Positions 1 through 6,093 of a DNA stretch of 13,273 nt are shown here, piece after piece. How positions within the stretch are numbered: the first letter of the stretch is position 1; every line of letters starts with the position of its first letter. Under the pieces are notes generated by a model. The model was not told the origin of the DNA. It did no database searches and saw only the letters and a program-made list of their open reading frames with translations. This DNA is from Candidatus Woesearchaeota archaeon CG10_big_fil_rev_8_21_14_0_10_36_11. Its GTDB lineage: Archaea > Nanobdellota > Nanobdellia > Woesearchaeales > GW2011-AR9. The stretch spans positions 1 through 13,273 of the forward strand of contig PCYB01000082.1 of NCBI GenBank assembly GCA_002762845.1, read 5' to 3'. A program made the translations under genes and the position numbers.

Positions 1-1
1 A

Positions 2-43
2 AGCTTTCGTAAGAAAAATGAAAGAGGAGGATTAATAAAATGA
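2..43 (+). other. possible 3' end of an upstream gene
   Basis: Two frames are open from the left edge. One runs to a TGA at 41-43, whose first two bases are shared with the ATG at 40-42. The other runs to a TAA at 33-35. Both give short, charged C-terminal tails, and neither is long enough to recognise. A gene entering from the left on the plus strand would fit an rpo7 operon that begins further upstream, but the frame cannot be decided from this window. Confidence 0.2.
24..31 (+). promoter_or_regulatory. strong Shine-Dalgarno site
   Basis: The bases GAGGAGGA at 24-31 are a near-perfect SD. They lie about nine bases before the ATG at 40. The match could also be a by-product of acidic codons (GAG GAG GAT) at the end of an upstream gene. 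Confidence 0.35.
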
Positions 44-147
44 AACGAAATAATCTATCGAAGGGAAATTATTTTAGGATAACACAGATTACATTATATT
101 TTTACACAGGGGATAAACAGTATAGAAACCTTTATAAACAAACATAG
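40..147 (+). CDS. hypothetical 35-residue ORF behind a strong SD
   Basis: This short ORF starts with ATG nine bases after a GGAGG-type SD and ends at TAG 145-147. The start shares bases with a TGA that could end an upstream gene, which is the usual ATGA coupling. The product would be basic and rich in Tyr, Asn and Lys, with no signal peptide, membrane segment or metal-binding motif that I recognise. Against it, the rpo7 TATA box lies inside its last codons, and nothing in its composition resembles a known small ribosomal or polymerase protein. It could equally be a chance ORF, or a leader that couples translation towards rpo7. Confidence 0.25.
   Translation: MKRNNLSKGNYFRITQITLYFYTGDKQYRNLYKQT
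129..139 (+). promoter_or_regulatory. TATA box for rpo7
   Basis: CCTTTATAAAC is a good archaeal TATA box centred about 29 bases before the rpo7 ATG. It predicts transcription starting only a few bases before the start codon, so a nearly leaderless message. Confidence 0.55.
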
Positions 148-163
148 AAAATTATCCATAAGA

Positions 164-700
164 ATGTTCTACAGAATAAAAGTCAAAGATCACATCCGAG
201 TACCGCCTCACATGTTTAATGTGAGTAAGAAAGAGGCAGTTCTTGCAAATGTAAAATCAACGTACGAGAATTATACTTCTAAAGAGCTTGGTTTTGTTAT
301 AAATGTTATCGATGTAGAAGACGTTAAAGAGGGTGTTATTGTTCCTGGAGATGGTGCAGGATTTTATGAAACAGAATTTGAACTTCTTGCATTTAAACCT
401 GAACTGAACGAACTGGTCTATGGTAAGATTAGAGACATAACGGACTTTGGTGCGTTTATGGACATTGGCGGGGTTGAAGGAATGGTTCATATATCACAAA
501 GCATGGACGATTTTGTTTCATTTAGTAAAGAGAAAGTGTTACAAGGAAAAAAGTCAGGGCGGAGCATCAAAGTTGGGGACAAATGTAAAGCGCGAATCAT
601 TGCAGTAAGTTATAAAGATCTTAACAATCCAAAAATCGGATTAACAATGAGACAAGAAGGATTAGGAAAACTTGAATGGATAGAAGAGGATAACCAGTAA
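164..700 (+). CDS. rpo7: DNA-directed RNA polymerase subunit Rpo7 (E')
   Basis: This is the stalk subunit of archaeal RNA polymerase, homologous to eukaryotic Rpb7. With Rpo4 it forms the stalk that helps open DNA and binds the emerging RNA. The 178-residue protein has the usual length and two-part plan. The N-terminal tip domain (about residues 1-80) begins with the typical FYRIKVKDHIRVPP stretch and contains the conserved GDGAGFYETEFELLAFKP segment near 62-79. An S1 RNA-binding domain follows (about 82-164) with the GKIRDITDFGAFMDIGGVEG core. It is the first recognised gene of the unit rpo7-spt4-rps24e-rps27ae, and spt4 starts four bases after its stop. This gene order is common in archaea. 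The ATG at 164 is supported by the TATA box at 129-139 and by the conserved N-terminus. Confidence 0.95.
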   Translation: MFYRIKVKDHIRVPPHMFNVSKKEAVLANVKSTYENYTSKELGFVINVIDVEDVKEGVIVPGDGAGFYETEFELLAFKPELNELVYGKIRDITDFGAFMDIGGVEGMVHISQSMDDFVSFSKEKVLQGKKSGRSIKVGDKCKARIIAVSYKDLNNPKIGLTMRQEGLGKLEWIEEDNQ

Positions 701-704
701 TACA

Positions 705-893
705 ATGGCAAAAAAGAAAGCGTGTAAAAAATGTAAATTGTTCGTTGACGGCGATACGTGTCCGGTCTGTAAATCAAACATAATGACAACAAGTTGGCAG
801 GGACGATTATACATAACTGATGCAGAACGATCAATGATTGCGCAAAAAATTGGTATAAAAGTAAAGGGAGAATATGCAATTAAGGTACGATAA
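705..893 (+). CDS. spt4: transcription elongation factor Spt4 (RpoE'')
   Basis: Spt4 is the small zinc protein that pairs with Spt5 (NusG-like) on RNA polymerase to raise processivity. The product has 62 residues, normal for archaeal Spt4. A zinc knuckle is formed by C7-x2-C10 and C19-x2-C22, and the second pair lies in the family signature CPVC. It is followed by the conserved SWQGRLYI strand and the DAERS..A.K.GI..KGEYAIKV end. The gene starts four bases after rpo7 and ends two bases before rps24e, so it is surely cotranscribed. Its SD may be the AGAGGAT inside the end of rpo7. This early protein was formerly listed as RNA polymerase subunit E''. Confidence 0.95.
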   Translation: MAKKKACKKCKLFVDGDTCPVCKSNIMTTSWQGRLYITDAERSMIAQKIGIKVKGEYAIKVR

Positions 894-895
894 TA

Positions 896-1306
896 ATGAA
901 ACTAACAATCACAAAGCAGCATGAGAATAAACTTCTTGATAGAATTGAAATCTCTGGCGAAATAACGTTTGAAGGAAACACGCCACGAAACACTGACGTT
1001 ACACAACAGATAGCGACAAAACGTGGCACAAAAGTGGAACTTGTCGTTGTAAAACATGTTTATACACAGTTTGGCCATCAGAAAGTTAATTTTGACGCAT
1101 TTGTATATTCTACAGAAGATGCAAAACAAAAAACGGAAGTTATGACAAAACATCTTAAAAAGAAGGCAGAAGAAAAAAAGAAAAAAGAGAAAGAAGTAGC
1201 AGACGCAAAAGCAGAAGAGGACCAGAAAAAAGCTGAGGAAGCAGCAACAAAAGAAAAAGAAGTAACTCCCGAACCTGCTAAAGAGACAAAAGAGGGTGAG
1301 CAATAA
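896..1306 (+). CDS. rps24e: 30S ribosomal protein S24e with long charged tail
   Basis: S24e is an archaeal/eukaryotic small-subunit ribosomal protein. The core (about residues 1-85) shows the family pattern: an opening beta strand, E.....L.R.EI...I.FEG.TP....V, the K.GT..ELVVVKH.YT.FG motif near 42-60, and a strand with A.VY. From about residue 86 the protein runs into a Lys/Glu/Ala-rich, probably coiled or disordered tail that takes it to 136 residues, longer than the roughly 100 usual in archaea. The tail end carries Pro-Glu repeats and an acidic finish. The gene begins two bases after the spt4 stop and ends one base before rps27ae. Its last codons carry the SD used by rps27ae, so the two are translationally linked. 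Confidence 0.92.
   Translation: MKLTITKQHENKLLDRIEISGEITFEGNTPRNTDVTQQIATKRGTKVELVVVKHVYTQFGHQKVNFDAFVYSTEDAKQKTEVMTKHLKKKAEEKKKKEKEVADAKAEEDQKKAEEAATKEKEVTPEPAKETKEGEQ
1293..1300 (+). promoter_or_regulatory. Shine-Dalgarno for rps27ae
   Basis: GAGGGTGA contains GGTGA, a good match to the archaeal 16S 3' end, eight bases before the ATG at 1308. It overlaps an in-frame GTG at 1296. The GTG is therefore part of the SD, not the start codon. Confidence 0.7.
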
Positions 1307-1307
1307 T

Positions 1308-1535
1308 ATGGCAAAGAAAGGTGGTGCAAAATCAGGGTCCAAAGGGAAAAAAGAAAAGAAACCGCAAAAGCCTCGAAAACTTTATACTAATTATACCATT
1401 TCTGGTAATAAGATAGAACGAAAGAACAAAACCTGTCCGAAATGTGGCCCTGGAATGTTCCTTGGGAAGCACAAAAATAGGGTTGTTTGTGGTAAGTGTT
1501 CATACGTTGAGATGAATGCTAAGAAAAAAGAGTAG
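1308..1535 (+). CDS. rps27ae: 30S ribosomal protein S27ae
   Basis: This is the archaeal version of the ribosomal protein that in eukaryotes is fused behind ubiquitin. The 75-residue product has a basic, Gly/Lys-rich N-terminus (about residues 2-24) and a zinc ribbon: C43-x2-C46 in TCPKCGPGMFLGKHKNR, then C61-x2-C64 in VCGKCSY. Both halves are diagnostic. The start is taken as ATG 1308, one base after the rps24e stop, because the upstream GTG at 1296 lies inside the SD. A run of five T at 1546-1550 just after the TAG could end transcription of the operon. A sequence resembling the last codons and stop reappears at 2764-2782. Confidence 0.93.
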   Translation: MAKKGGAKSGSKGKKEKKPQKPRKLYTNYTISGNKIERKNKTCPKCGPGMFLGKHKNRVVCGKCSYVEMNAKKKE

Positions 1536-1537
1536 AA
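1519..1537 (+). repeat. left copy of imperfect direct repeat (end of rps27ae)
   Basis: The last codons and stop of rps27ae read CTAAGAAAAAAGAGTAGAA. A copy lacking two A and with a small shift near the end lies at 2764-2782. The two copies bracket the AT-rich patch of partial genes. The motif is purine-rich and of low complexity, so chance is possible. Confidence 0.35.
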
Positions 1538-1604
1538 CATATGCGTTTTTCGTGTTAGGCAGGATAGATGTTAGGTTTGAAAATCCAAATAGAACGTCTC
1601 CACA

Positions 1605-2111
1605 ATGGCTTTACGCGACTTTATTTATGTTAATGAATGTTTAGGACAAAATAGAAAGCCGGTTCTTATTTATAAAATTAGAACGATGCATTTAGATGCG
1701 GACGTCCGCCTTGATGAAGTTCTACAGGAAATTTGTGATAGTCTTGGGAAACCAATAGTGGATCCACGTGTTACAAAAGTCGGAGAATTATTACGAAGAT
1801 ATTGGATAGATGAACTTCCACAAGTGTACAACTTAGCCCGAGGAGACATTAAATTGGTAGGGATACGGCCAATGAAAGAAACTACCTGGGAAAAAAGATA
1901 TCCTCAAGAAGTCATGGACAGAGCACTTACACAAAAACCAGGATTAATGGGAGTTCAATATGCTCATCCCAACACGCCAAATTTTAGGAATCATTTAGCA
2001 CATTTAGTAGCGTATTTGGATCAATGGGAAGAAGATCCAGTTAAAACTGATAGAGAATACCTTTCTCGAATAGTGTCAAACATAGTGTTTGGTGGAATGA
2101 GAAGTCGTTGA
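1605..2111 (+). CDS. sugar transferase catalytic domain, N-terminally truncated
   Basis: This resembles the bacterial-sugar-transferase family (WcaJ/RfbP-like), which loads a sugar phosphate onto a lipid carrier as the first step of surface polysaccharide or glycolipid synthesis. Visible hallmarks are CLGQNRKPVLIYKIRTM (about residues 12-28), DPRVTKVGELLRRYWIDELPQ near 57-77, the RGDIKLVGIRP motif near 83-93, and KPGLMGVQ. The C-terminus appears complete. The membrane hairpin and early residues that normally anchor the enzyme are absent. An in-frame TAG at 1590-1592 closes the frame, and no other frame upstream encodes the missing part. There is no TATA box or SD at the ATG. It could be a soluble variant, but a decayed gene is at least as likely. 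The end overlaps the next weak ORF by four bases. Confidence 0.6.
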   Translation: MALRDFIYVNECLGQNRKPVLIYKIRTMHLDADVRLDEVLQEICDSLGKPIVDPRVTKVGELLRRYWIDELPQVYNLARGDIKLVGIRPMKETTWEKRYPQEVMDRALTQKPGLMGVQYAHPNTPNFRNHLAHLVAYLDQWEEDPVKTDREYLSRIVSNIVFGGMRSR

Positions 2112-2296
2112 ATTATGATTTTAATGGTGATTTGGTTATGAAATGTGATTTAAAGTATATAGCAGAAACCGGTTTAGTTCAAATGAAAGAGCGAGAATAT
2201 CTTTTTTCTATTTGTATAACTGATTCTAAAGGTAACATGTCACCTCGCCAAAGGATAGCATTTCATTTCAAAACAGAAAATGAAAGTTTTACTTAA
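2108..2296 (+). CDS. hypothetical 62-codon ORF, doubtful
   Basis: This frame opens with a TTG that overlaps the stop of the sugar transferase ORF. A later in-frame ATG at 2138 would give 52 residues. No SD precedes either. The product is mixed-charge with no recognisable motif, membrane segment or cysteine cluster, and I cannot assign a function. Lying between two partial-looking genes on the same strand, it may be a remnant of a larger gene rather than a working one. Confidence 0.2.
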   Translation: MNYDFNGDLVMKCDLKYIAETGLVQMKEREYLFSICITDSKGNMSPRQRIAFHFKTENESFT

Positions 2297-2310
2297 TTAG
2301 CGCTTGAGAT

Positions 2311-2760
2311 TTGACGGATTATCACTCCGAAGTTTTTGATCTTTTAGAAGATACATCAAGACAATACTTGGAAGTTGATTGTGGTTTAGGAGCTTTTATT
2401 CCTTCTTTAGTACAAAGAAAAGGTCATAAGAAACCAATTGTTATTAATCCAGCAAATTTCGAAATTTTACGAGATATGTTAGTTTATGCAAGAAATTTAG
2501 ATATTAATAAATGGGTCAATAATCGCCTAGAAATATTGATTAGGAGAGCAGATATTATAATGGACCCTAATGTTGTAGATTTTATTAATTTACCATTACA
2601 AGAAGCTGTCGGAAAATATCCTCGTATATTGGGTGTTGCTAATGTAGTTGTTGATAACTTTGGACCAGGATATTATCATGATAACAAAGAATCTCAACCA
2701 ATTGCAACCCTTGAAAGAAAATTATTAAGATCAAATGGAATATTGATTAATGGATTATAA
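2311..2760 (+). CDS. class I SAM-dependent methyltransferase-like fragment
   Basis: The 149-residue product has the order of a Rossmann methyltransferase. A motif I loop EVDCGLGAF (about 21-29) would hold S-adenosylmethionine. A strand VINPAN near 44-49 fits motif II, ANVVVDNFGPG near 110-120 matches motif IV, and LRSNGILING near 139-148 matches motif VI. It then stops at once, so the final strands usual in the fold are missing. The only start in frame is TTG at 2311, directly after an in-frame TGA (2305-2307), with no SD or TATA box. The stretch is very AT-rich; for example 2461-2520 has only 14 G or C. I read it as a truncated or decaying gene. Substrate is unknown. Confidence 0.45.
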   Translation: MTDYHSEVFDLLEDTSRQYLEVDCGLGAFIPSLVQRKGHKKPIVINPANFEILRDMLVYARNLDINKWVNNRLEILIRRADIIMDPNVVDFINLPLQEAVGKYPRILGVANVVVDNFGPGYYHDNKESQPIATLERKLLRSNGILINGL

Positions 2761-2763
2761 ATT

Positions 2764-2782
2764 CTAAGAAAAGAGTAAGAAA
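2764..2782 (+). repeat. right copy of imperfect direct repeat
   Basis: CTAAGAAAAGAGTAAGAAA resembles the end of rps27ae (1519-1537), differing by two missing A and one shifted A. It lies between the last partial ORF and the 3' end of ftsZ, so it closes the patch of odd genes. Confidence 0.3.
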
Positions 2783-2791
2783 ATAAAAAAC

Positions 2792-3946
2792 TTATTCCAT
2801 AAAATCAATTCCTAACTCCGAACCAATTGAATCCTTCTTACGTTCAAAATACGTATTACTTTCGCCAAAGATTTGGTCAGAATGAACGCCAGTAATAATA
2901 ATCATTGTTCTAATGGTCTTTTCAAGATCTTTATAAATCTGTGCACCCCAAATAATTTTTGCATTAGCGTCAAGAGATTCTGCAACACGTTCAACAATCT
3001 TTCGTGATTCGTCTAACGTTAAACTGTCACCACCGGAAATGTTAATCAATGCACCAGTTGCTGTTGAAATATCAACATCAATAAGGGGATTGGAAAGCGC
3101 TTTTTCAACCGATTCTTCTGCACGATTCTCTGAATCAGATTCGCCCATGCCAATCATTGCAACACCACCTTCGCTCATGATAGCTTTCACGTCAGCAAAG
3201 TCTAAGTTTACTAACCCTGTTTTTGTCACAAGTTCAGCTATTCCTTTGACAGAATTGGTAAGAATTTCATCAGCGACTTTGAATGCTGTTTGTAACGGTA
3301 AATGAGGTGCCAATTCAAGCAATTTTTCGTTTGGAATAACAATAAGGGTATTAACGTGATGTTCAAGCTTTTCGAGTCCCATCATTGCATTTTCAAACCG
3401 GTGTGATCCTTCCATGGTAAATGGAACTGTAACAATGGCAACGCTTAATATTCCCATTTTCTTTGCTAACTGCGCAATGTACGGGGCGCTTCCTGTGCCT
3501 GTACCGCCACCTAACCCACACGTGATAAAAACCATGTCTGAGTCGGCCATCAGTTTCTTAAGGTCATGTTCGTTTTCTTTCGCTGCCTCTTCACCCACTC
3601 GCGGGTTTGAACCTGCACCAAGGCCGTGCGTAAGTTCTTTCCCAATAAGAAGTTTCTTTGTAGAAGATGTGTACAATAAATCCTGTGCATCGGTATTTAT
3701 AGCAATCGTTTCAATACCTTTTATACCCACTTCAGAAATACGATTAATGGTATTATTTCCTGCACCACCACAGCCAATAACTTTAATTCGCGTTTTCTGT
3801 GACGCGATTAATCGTTCAAGCTCTTCATCAACGTCAAAATTGGCCTGTGTGTGAGATATTTTCTCAGTTTTTGGCATCTGCTGATTCTGCTGTGAAAATG
3901 CTTGCTGTGAAGGAGTACCCCTTTCGTCTTGTATGTATGAATCCAC
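2792..3946 (-). CDS. ftsZ: cell division protein FtsZ
   Basis: FtsZ is the tubulin-like GTPase that assembles the division ring. Counting from the chosen start, a Gln-rich N-terminal extension of about 45 residues precedes the core. The GTP site is seen as GCGGAGNNT (58-66) and the tubulin signature GGGTGTGS (146-153). The catalytic T7 loop is NLDFADVKAIM (247-257), whose two acidic residues serve the neighbouring subunit. The protein (384 residues) ends in SELGIDFME, a short conserved-looking tail of the kind that binds partners. I chose GTG 3946 because a GGTGAT SD sits five bases before it; the frame extends to a GTG at 3955 that is itself part of that SD. The gene has its own TATA box and a leader of about 25 bases. 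Nearest relatives are archaeal FtsZ1-type proteins. Confidence 0.93.
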   Translation of the reverse strand: MDSYIQDERGTPSQQAFSQQNQQMPKTEKISHTQANFDVDEELERLIASQKTRIKVIGCGGAGNNTINRISEVGIKGIETIAINTDAQDLLYTSSTKKLLIGKELTHGLGAGSNPRVGEEAAKENEHDLKKLMADSDMVFITCGLGGGTGTGSAPYIAQLAKKMGILSVAIVTVPFTMEGSHRFENAMMGLEKLEHHVNTLIVIPNEKLLELAPHLPLQTAFKVADEILTNSVKGIAELVTKTGLVNLDFADVKAIMSEGGVAMIGMGESDSENRAEESVEKALSNPLIDVDISTATGALINISGGDSLTLDESRKIVERVAESLDANAKIIWGAQIYKDLEKTIRTMIIITGVHSDQIFGESNTYFERKKDSIGSELGIDFME

Positions 3947-3950
3947 AAAA

Positions 3951-3957
3951 ATCACCC
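3951..3957 (-). promoter_or_regulatory. Shine-Dalgarno for ftsZ
   Basis: On the minus strand GGGTGAT precedes the GTG at 3946 by four to five bases. It overlaps the in-frame GTG at 3955, which rules that codon out as the likely start. Confidence 0.6.
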
Positions 3958-3993
3958 TCTACCCTTTTTTTCTAAAATCTAAAATTGGCGGGG

Positions 3994-4003
3994 GTATATA
4001 AAG
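3994..4003 (-). promoter_or_regulatory. TATA box for ftsZ
   Basis: CTTTATATAC on the minus strand is a strong archaeal TATA box. It predicts transcription from about 3972 and a leader of roughly 25 bases that contains the SD, unlike the leaderless genes elsewhere in the window. Confidence 0.65.
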
Positions 4004-4057
4004 ATTATTATGATGAAAAAGTGTGAATGGAAACTACTAGAAATTACTCATAAATCG

Positions 4058-4726
4058 TTACTTTTTTTGTTCCTGAACAATAAAATCAACACTACTAAGT
4101 TCCGTTACATCAACAAGACGTTTTGCGAGTACATCCATGAACGGTTTTGGAAGAACCATTGGCAGCGTAACAACTGCTTTTTGTTCAGTGACAGCAACGT
4201 GTATCTTATCTTTTGGAAGACGTAAAATTGTTGTTAAGAATGATACAACTTTTTCTGGTACATCCGATATCATTCGAGTAAGATGGACTGTATAAGTTAC
4301 GTTTTTTCCTGAAAGAACATGATTAAAATTAACAATAACACGGCCGCCAGAAATACTTTTTATTGTTCCTGTTTCGCCATCAACATCTATCTGTAATCCG
4401 GGTTGTGGCTGAACATTATGATCTTTAAATGTCCCCAATGGAACAATCTTAACTTTTTTAATATCTCTCTTTCCGAACGCATCTTCCGGAGAAAGTTGTA
4501 TGGTATACTCTTTCCCAATTTCTTTCCCGATAAGGTTCTTATCAAGACCTGGAAGAATTTGTTTTTCTCCAACACAAATGATTGCAGGGGTAAATGTAAC
4601 TTTTTCCGTTGGAAGACCATTTTCTTCAGCAACTTTTTTCGTTGTTGTATCAAAAACAGAACCGTCCTCTAACGTCCCCGTATAGTCAAGTTCAATAAAA
4701 TCGTGTTCTTTAACTTTTTCTGACAT
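4058..4726 (-). CDS. FKBP-type peptidyl-prolyl isomerase, long archaeal SlyD-like form
   Basis: The enzyme speeds cis-trans isomerisation of proline bonds and acts as a folding chaperone, probably in the cytoplasm, since no signal peptide is present. The 222-residue protein starts with the FKBP strand DFIELDYTGTLEDGSVFDTT (about 9-28). ILPGLDKNLIGKEIGKEYTIQLSPEDAFGKRD lies near 57-88. An insert-in-flap chaperone segment follows (about 88-135), then VNFNHVLSGKNVTYTVHL, which returns to the FKBP fold. A C-terminal extra domain of about 65 residues marks the long archaeal type. The ATG at 4726 lies about 26 bases after the centre of a TATA box, so the mRNA is predicted leaderless. It stands alone between cmk and ftsZ on the same strand. 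Confidence 0.92.
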   Translation of the reverse strand: MSEKVKEHDFIELDYTGTLEDGSVFDTTTKKVAEENGLPTEKVTFTPAIICVGEKQILPGLDKNLIGKEIGKEYTIQLSPEDAFGKRDIKKVKIVPLGTFKDHNVQPQPGLQIDVDGETGTIKSISGGRVIVNFNHVLSGKNVTYTVHLTRMISDVPEKVVSFLTTILRLPKDKIHVAVTEQKAVVTLPMVLPKPFMDVLAKRLVDVTELSSVDFIVQEQKK

Positions 4727-4747
4727 GGTGTATATTTTTTTAATGTT

Positions 4748-4757
4748 CTTTATAAGC
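4748..4757 (-). promoter_or_regulatory. TATA box for the FKBP gene
   Basis: GCTTATAAAG on the minus strand is centred about 26 bases before the ATG at 4726, which leaves no room for a leader. Confidence 0.6.
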
Positions 4758-4769
4758 TTTTTGAATGAA

Positions 4770-5321
4770 TTATTTCTTTGAGTTTTTCATAAATATAATA
4801 ATCTTTTCGGCAACCCTTTCAGCTGTTAAATGTGTCGAATCAACGATAAAATCATAATTTTGTGGATCATGAATATTAACATCATAATATTGTGTATATC
4901 TGTCTATCTCAGATTTCTTTCTTATATTTATTTTGTTAACAAGTTCTTGTATGTTCGCTGCCTGCTCCTCACGTCGTAGATTAGACTGAATATCTCCAAG
5001 GATACGTTGTGCACCAATCGTACTATCAACGTCAACATACACTTTAACAGAATGAGGAATGAAATAGAAACCTAATCGACTATCAATAACAAAATTGTCC
5101 TCCTCTTTTCCCAGTTTTATTTGTCTTTCGTCAAGCGTTTTATCAATCAAAGGATCAATCTTCGCAAGGGTACCTAACTCTTCCAATGTAATACTCATTT
5201 CCTTTGCCATCTGGCGCATGAAGTCTCCAGAAGAATAATGTTTCCATCCAAGTTTAGTAGCAATTATCTTTGCAACCGTACTTTTACCGCTGCCAGGTGT
5301 TCCTGAAATTGTTATTATCAT
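4770..5321 (-). CDS. cmk: cytidylate kinase, archaeal type
   Basis: The enzyme phosphorylates CMP and dCMP with ATP in the cytoplasm. The 183-residue product opens with the P-loop GTPGSGKST (7-15) after a short hydrophobic strand. The nucleotide-binding SSGDFMRQMA follows near 30-39, then IDSRLG near 79-84, the Arg-rich lid NLRREE near 114-119, and a final DYxxxVDST-like strand near 156-163. This matches archaeal cytidylate kinases and not the larger bacterial ones. I chose ATG 5321, not the in-frame ATG at 5354, for two reasons. A GGTGAT SD lies nine bases before it, and the protein then begins right at the first strand, as in relatives. The stop of the upstream glycosyltransferase gene is inside that SD, so translation of the two is coupled. 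Confidence 0.88.
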   Translation of the reverse strand: MIITISGTPGSGKSTVAKIIATKLGWKHYSSGDFMRQMAKEMSITLEELGTLAKIDPLIDKTLDERQIKLGKEEDNFVIDSRLGFYFIPHSVKVYVDVDSTIGAQRILGDIQSNLRREEQAANIQELVNKINIRKKSEIDRYTQYYDVNIHDPQNYDFIVDSTHLTAERVAEKIIIFMKNSKK

Positions 5322-5330
5322 TGTTATTAT

Positions 5331-5336
5331 ATCACC
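5331..5336 (-). promoter_or_regulatory. Shine-Dalgarno for cmk, containing the upstream stop codon
   Basis: On the minus strand GGTGAT lies nine bases before the ATG at 5321. Its central TGA (5334-5332) is the stop codon of the glycosyltransferase gene. Ribosomes ending the first gene therefore finish exactly on the SD of the second. Confidence 0.65.
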
Positions 5337-6024
5337 GTATTTTTTCATACTCACTACTTTCTAAATTACCTGAGAAATGTTTTACCCATTGCCTTGCCCA
5401 AAAAGAAAATGCTTTTCCTATACCCCACTGTTTCAATCGTCGCATGGACGTCGTTGCAGTAGTATTAACACATGTATATTTTCCTAATGTCAATAATTTA
5501 TGTGTCAGTTTACTATGCTCTTTAACAACAATCTCAGGATCATACCCATTAACAGTATCAAAATCTTTTCTTTGACAGACGAGCACTCCACTACATCCTT
5601 TATACAGTCCCGCCCTATTATACACATTTTTAAGTGTCATTAAAAAACGAAATATAGCCTCTTGAGAATCTGGTCGTACACGTGTTGTCGCGACGGAGAT
5701 GCCGGGAGTAAACATTTCTCTAATTTTTTGTAAAGAATCGTTTTCTAGCACAGTATCGGCATCGCAAAAGACAAGTATTTCACCAGCTGCTTTTCCCGCA
5801 CCATAATTTCGTGCCCTACTAACATTTGCTACTGCCGTATTAAAATGTTGTAGCTTTGCATTTACACGTTTCTTCACTACATCTTCAGTTTTGTCCGTAC
5901 AACCGTTTGTGACAACAATAATCTCAAAGTCTTGAAAAGTCTGTTTTTTAAAGGAATGAAGCGTCTGCCGAATATAGTTCTCTTCATTGTGTGCAGGAAT
6001 AATAACAGAAAATGTTGGAAGCAT
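5332..6024 (-). CDS. glycosyltransferase family 2
   Basis: This is a GT-A fold enzyme that moves a sugar from a nucleotide-sugar donor, most likely for glycolipids, surface glycan or protein glycosylation. The 230-residue protein begins FSVIIPAHNEENYI (about 5-18). It has the EIIVVTNGCTDKT strand-loop near 34-45 and the metal-binding D88-A-D90 in FCDADT. The later FDTVNGYDPEI segment near 155-165, followed by a conserved acidic EH, belongs to the acceptor half. A hydrophobic, aromatic C-terminal stretch (about 198-217) could touch the membrane, but no clear transmembrane helix is visible. The ATG at 6024 lies 26 bases from a TATA-like box, so a leaderless start is predicted. It is the first gene of a two-gene unit with cmk. 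Donor and acceptor are unknown. Confidence 0.88.
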   Translation of the reverse strand: MLPTFSVIIPAHNEENYIRQTLHSFKKQTFQDFEIIVVTNGCTDKTEDVVKKRVNAKLQHFNTAVANVSRARNYGAGKAAGEILVFCDADTVLENDSLQKIREMFTPGISVATTRVRPDSQEAIFRFLMTLKNVYNRAGLYKGCSGVLVCQRKDFDTVNGYDPEIVVKEHSKLTHKLLTLGKYTCVNTTATTSMRRLKQWGIGKAFSFWARQWVKHFSGNLESSEYEKIR

Positions 6025-6045
6025 AAGAATGAGAGAATGTGTTCC

Positions 6046-6055
6046 ATTTTAAATG
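6046..6055 (-). promoter_or_regulatory. TATA-like box for the glycosyltransferase gene
   Basis: CATTTAAAAT on the minus strand is centred about 26 bases before the ATG at 6024. The match is moderate, but the spacing is the same as for the other leaderless genes here. Confidence 0.45.
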
Positions 6056-6093
6056 ATTTGTGTTTTGGAAGATATATGTCAAGAGACACGATG

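Noticed and set aside
1296..1307. Earlier GTG start for rps27ae
   Set aside because: The GTG is part of the GGTGA Shine-Dalgarno site for the ATG at 1308 and lies inside the rps24e gene.
902..1342. Long minus-strand open frame opposite rps24e
   Set aside because: It is a Phe/Cys/Leu-rich shadow made by the Lys/Glu codons of the S24e tail. It has no promoter or SD and lies inside a clear ribosomal operon on the other strand.
3414..3854. 146-codon plus-strand frame within ftsZ
   Set aside because: It is the antisense of the most conserved part of FtsZ, gives a Pro/Ser-rich product with no family resemblance, and has no start signals.
3947..3955. Earlier GTG start for ftsZ at 3955
   Set aside because: It lies in the GGGTGAT Shine-Dalgarno site that serves the GTG at 3946.
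4009..4076. Possible C/D box guide RNA (ATGATGA ... CTGA)
   Set aside because: The end boxes are present by sequence, but no internal D' and C' boxes are visible. The right end lies inside the FKBP gene, and the left part overlaps the ftsZ promoter region.
5322..5354. Earlier ATG start for cmk at 5354
   Set aside because: It would overlap the glycosyltransferase gene and put 11 extra residues before the P-loop strand. The ATG at 5321 has a well-placed SD and matches family length.
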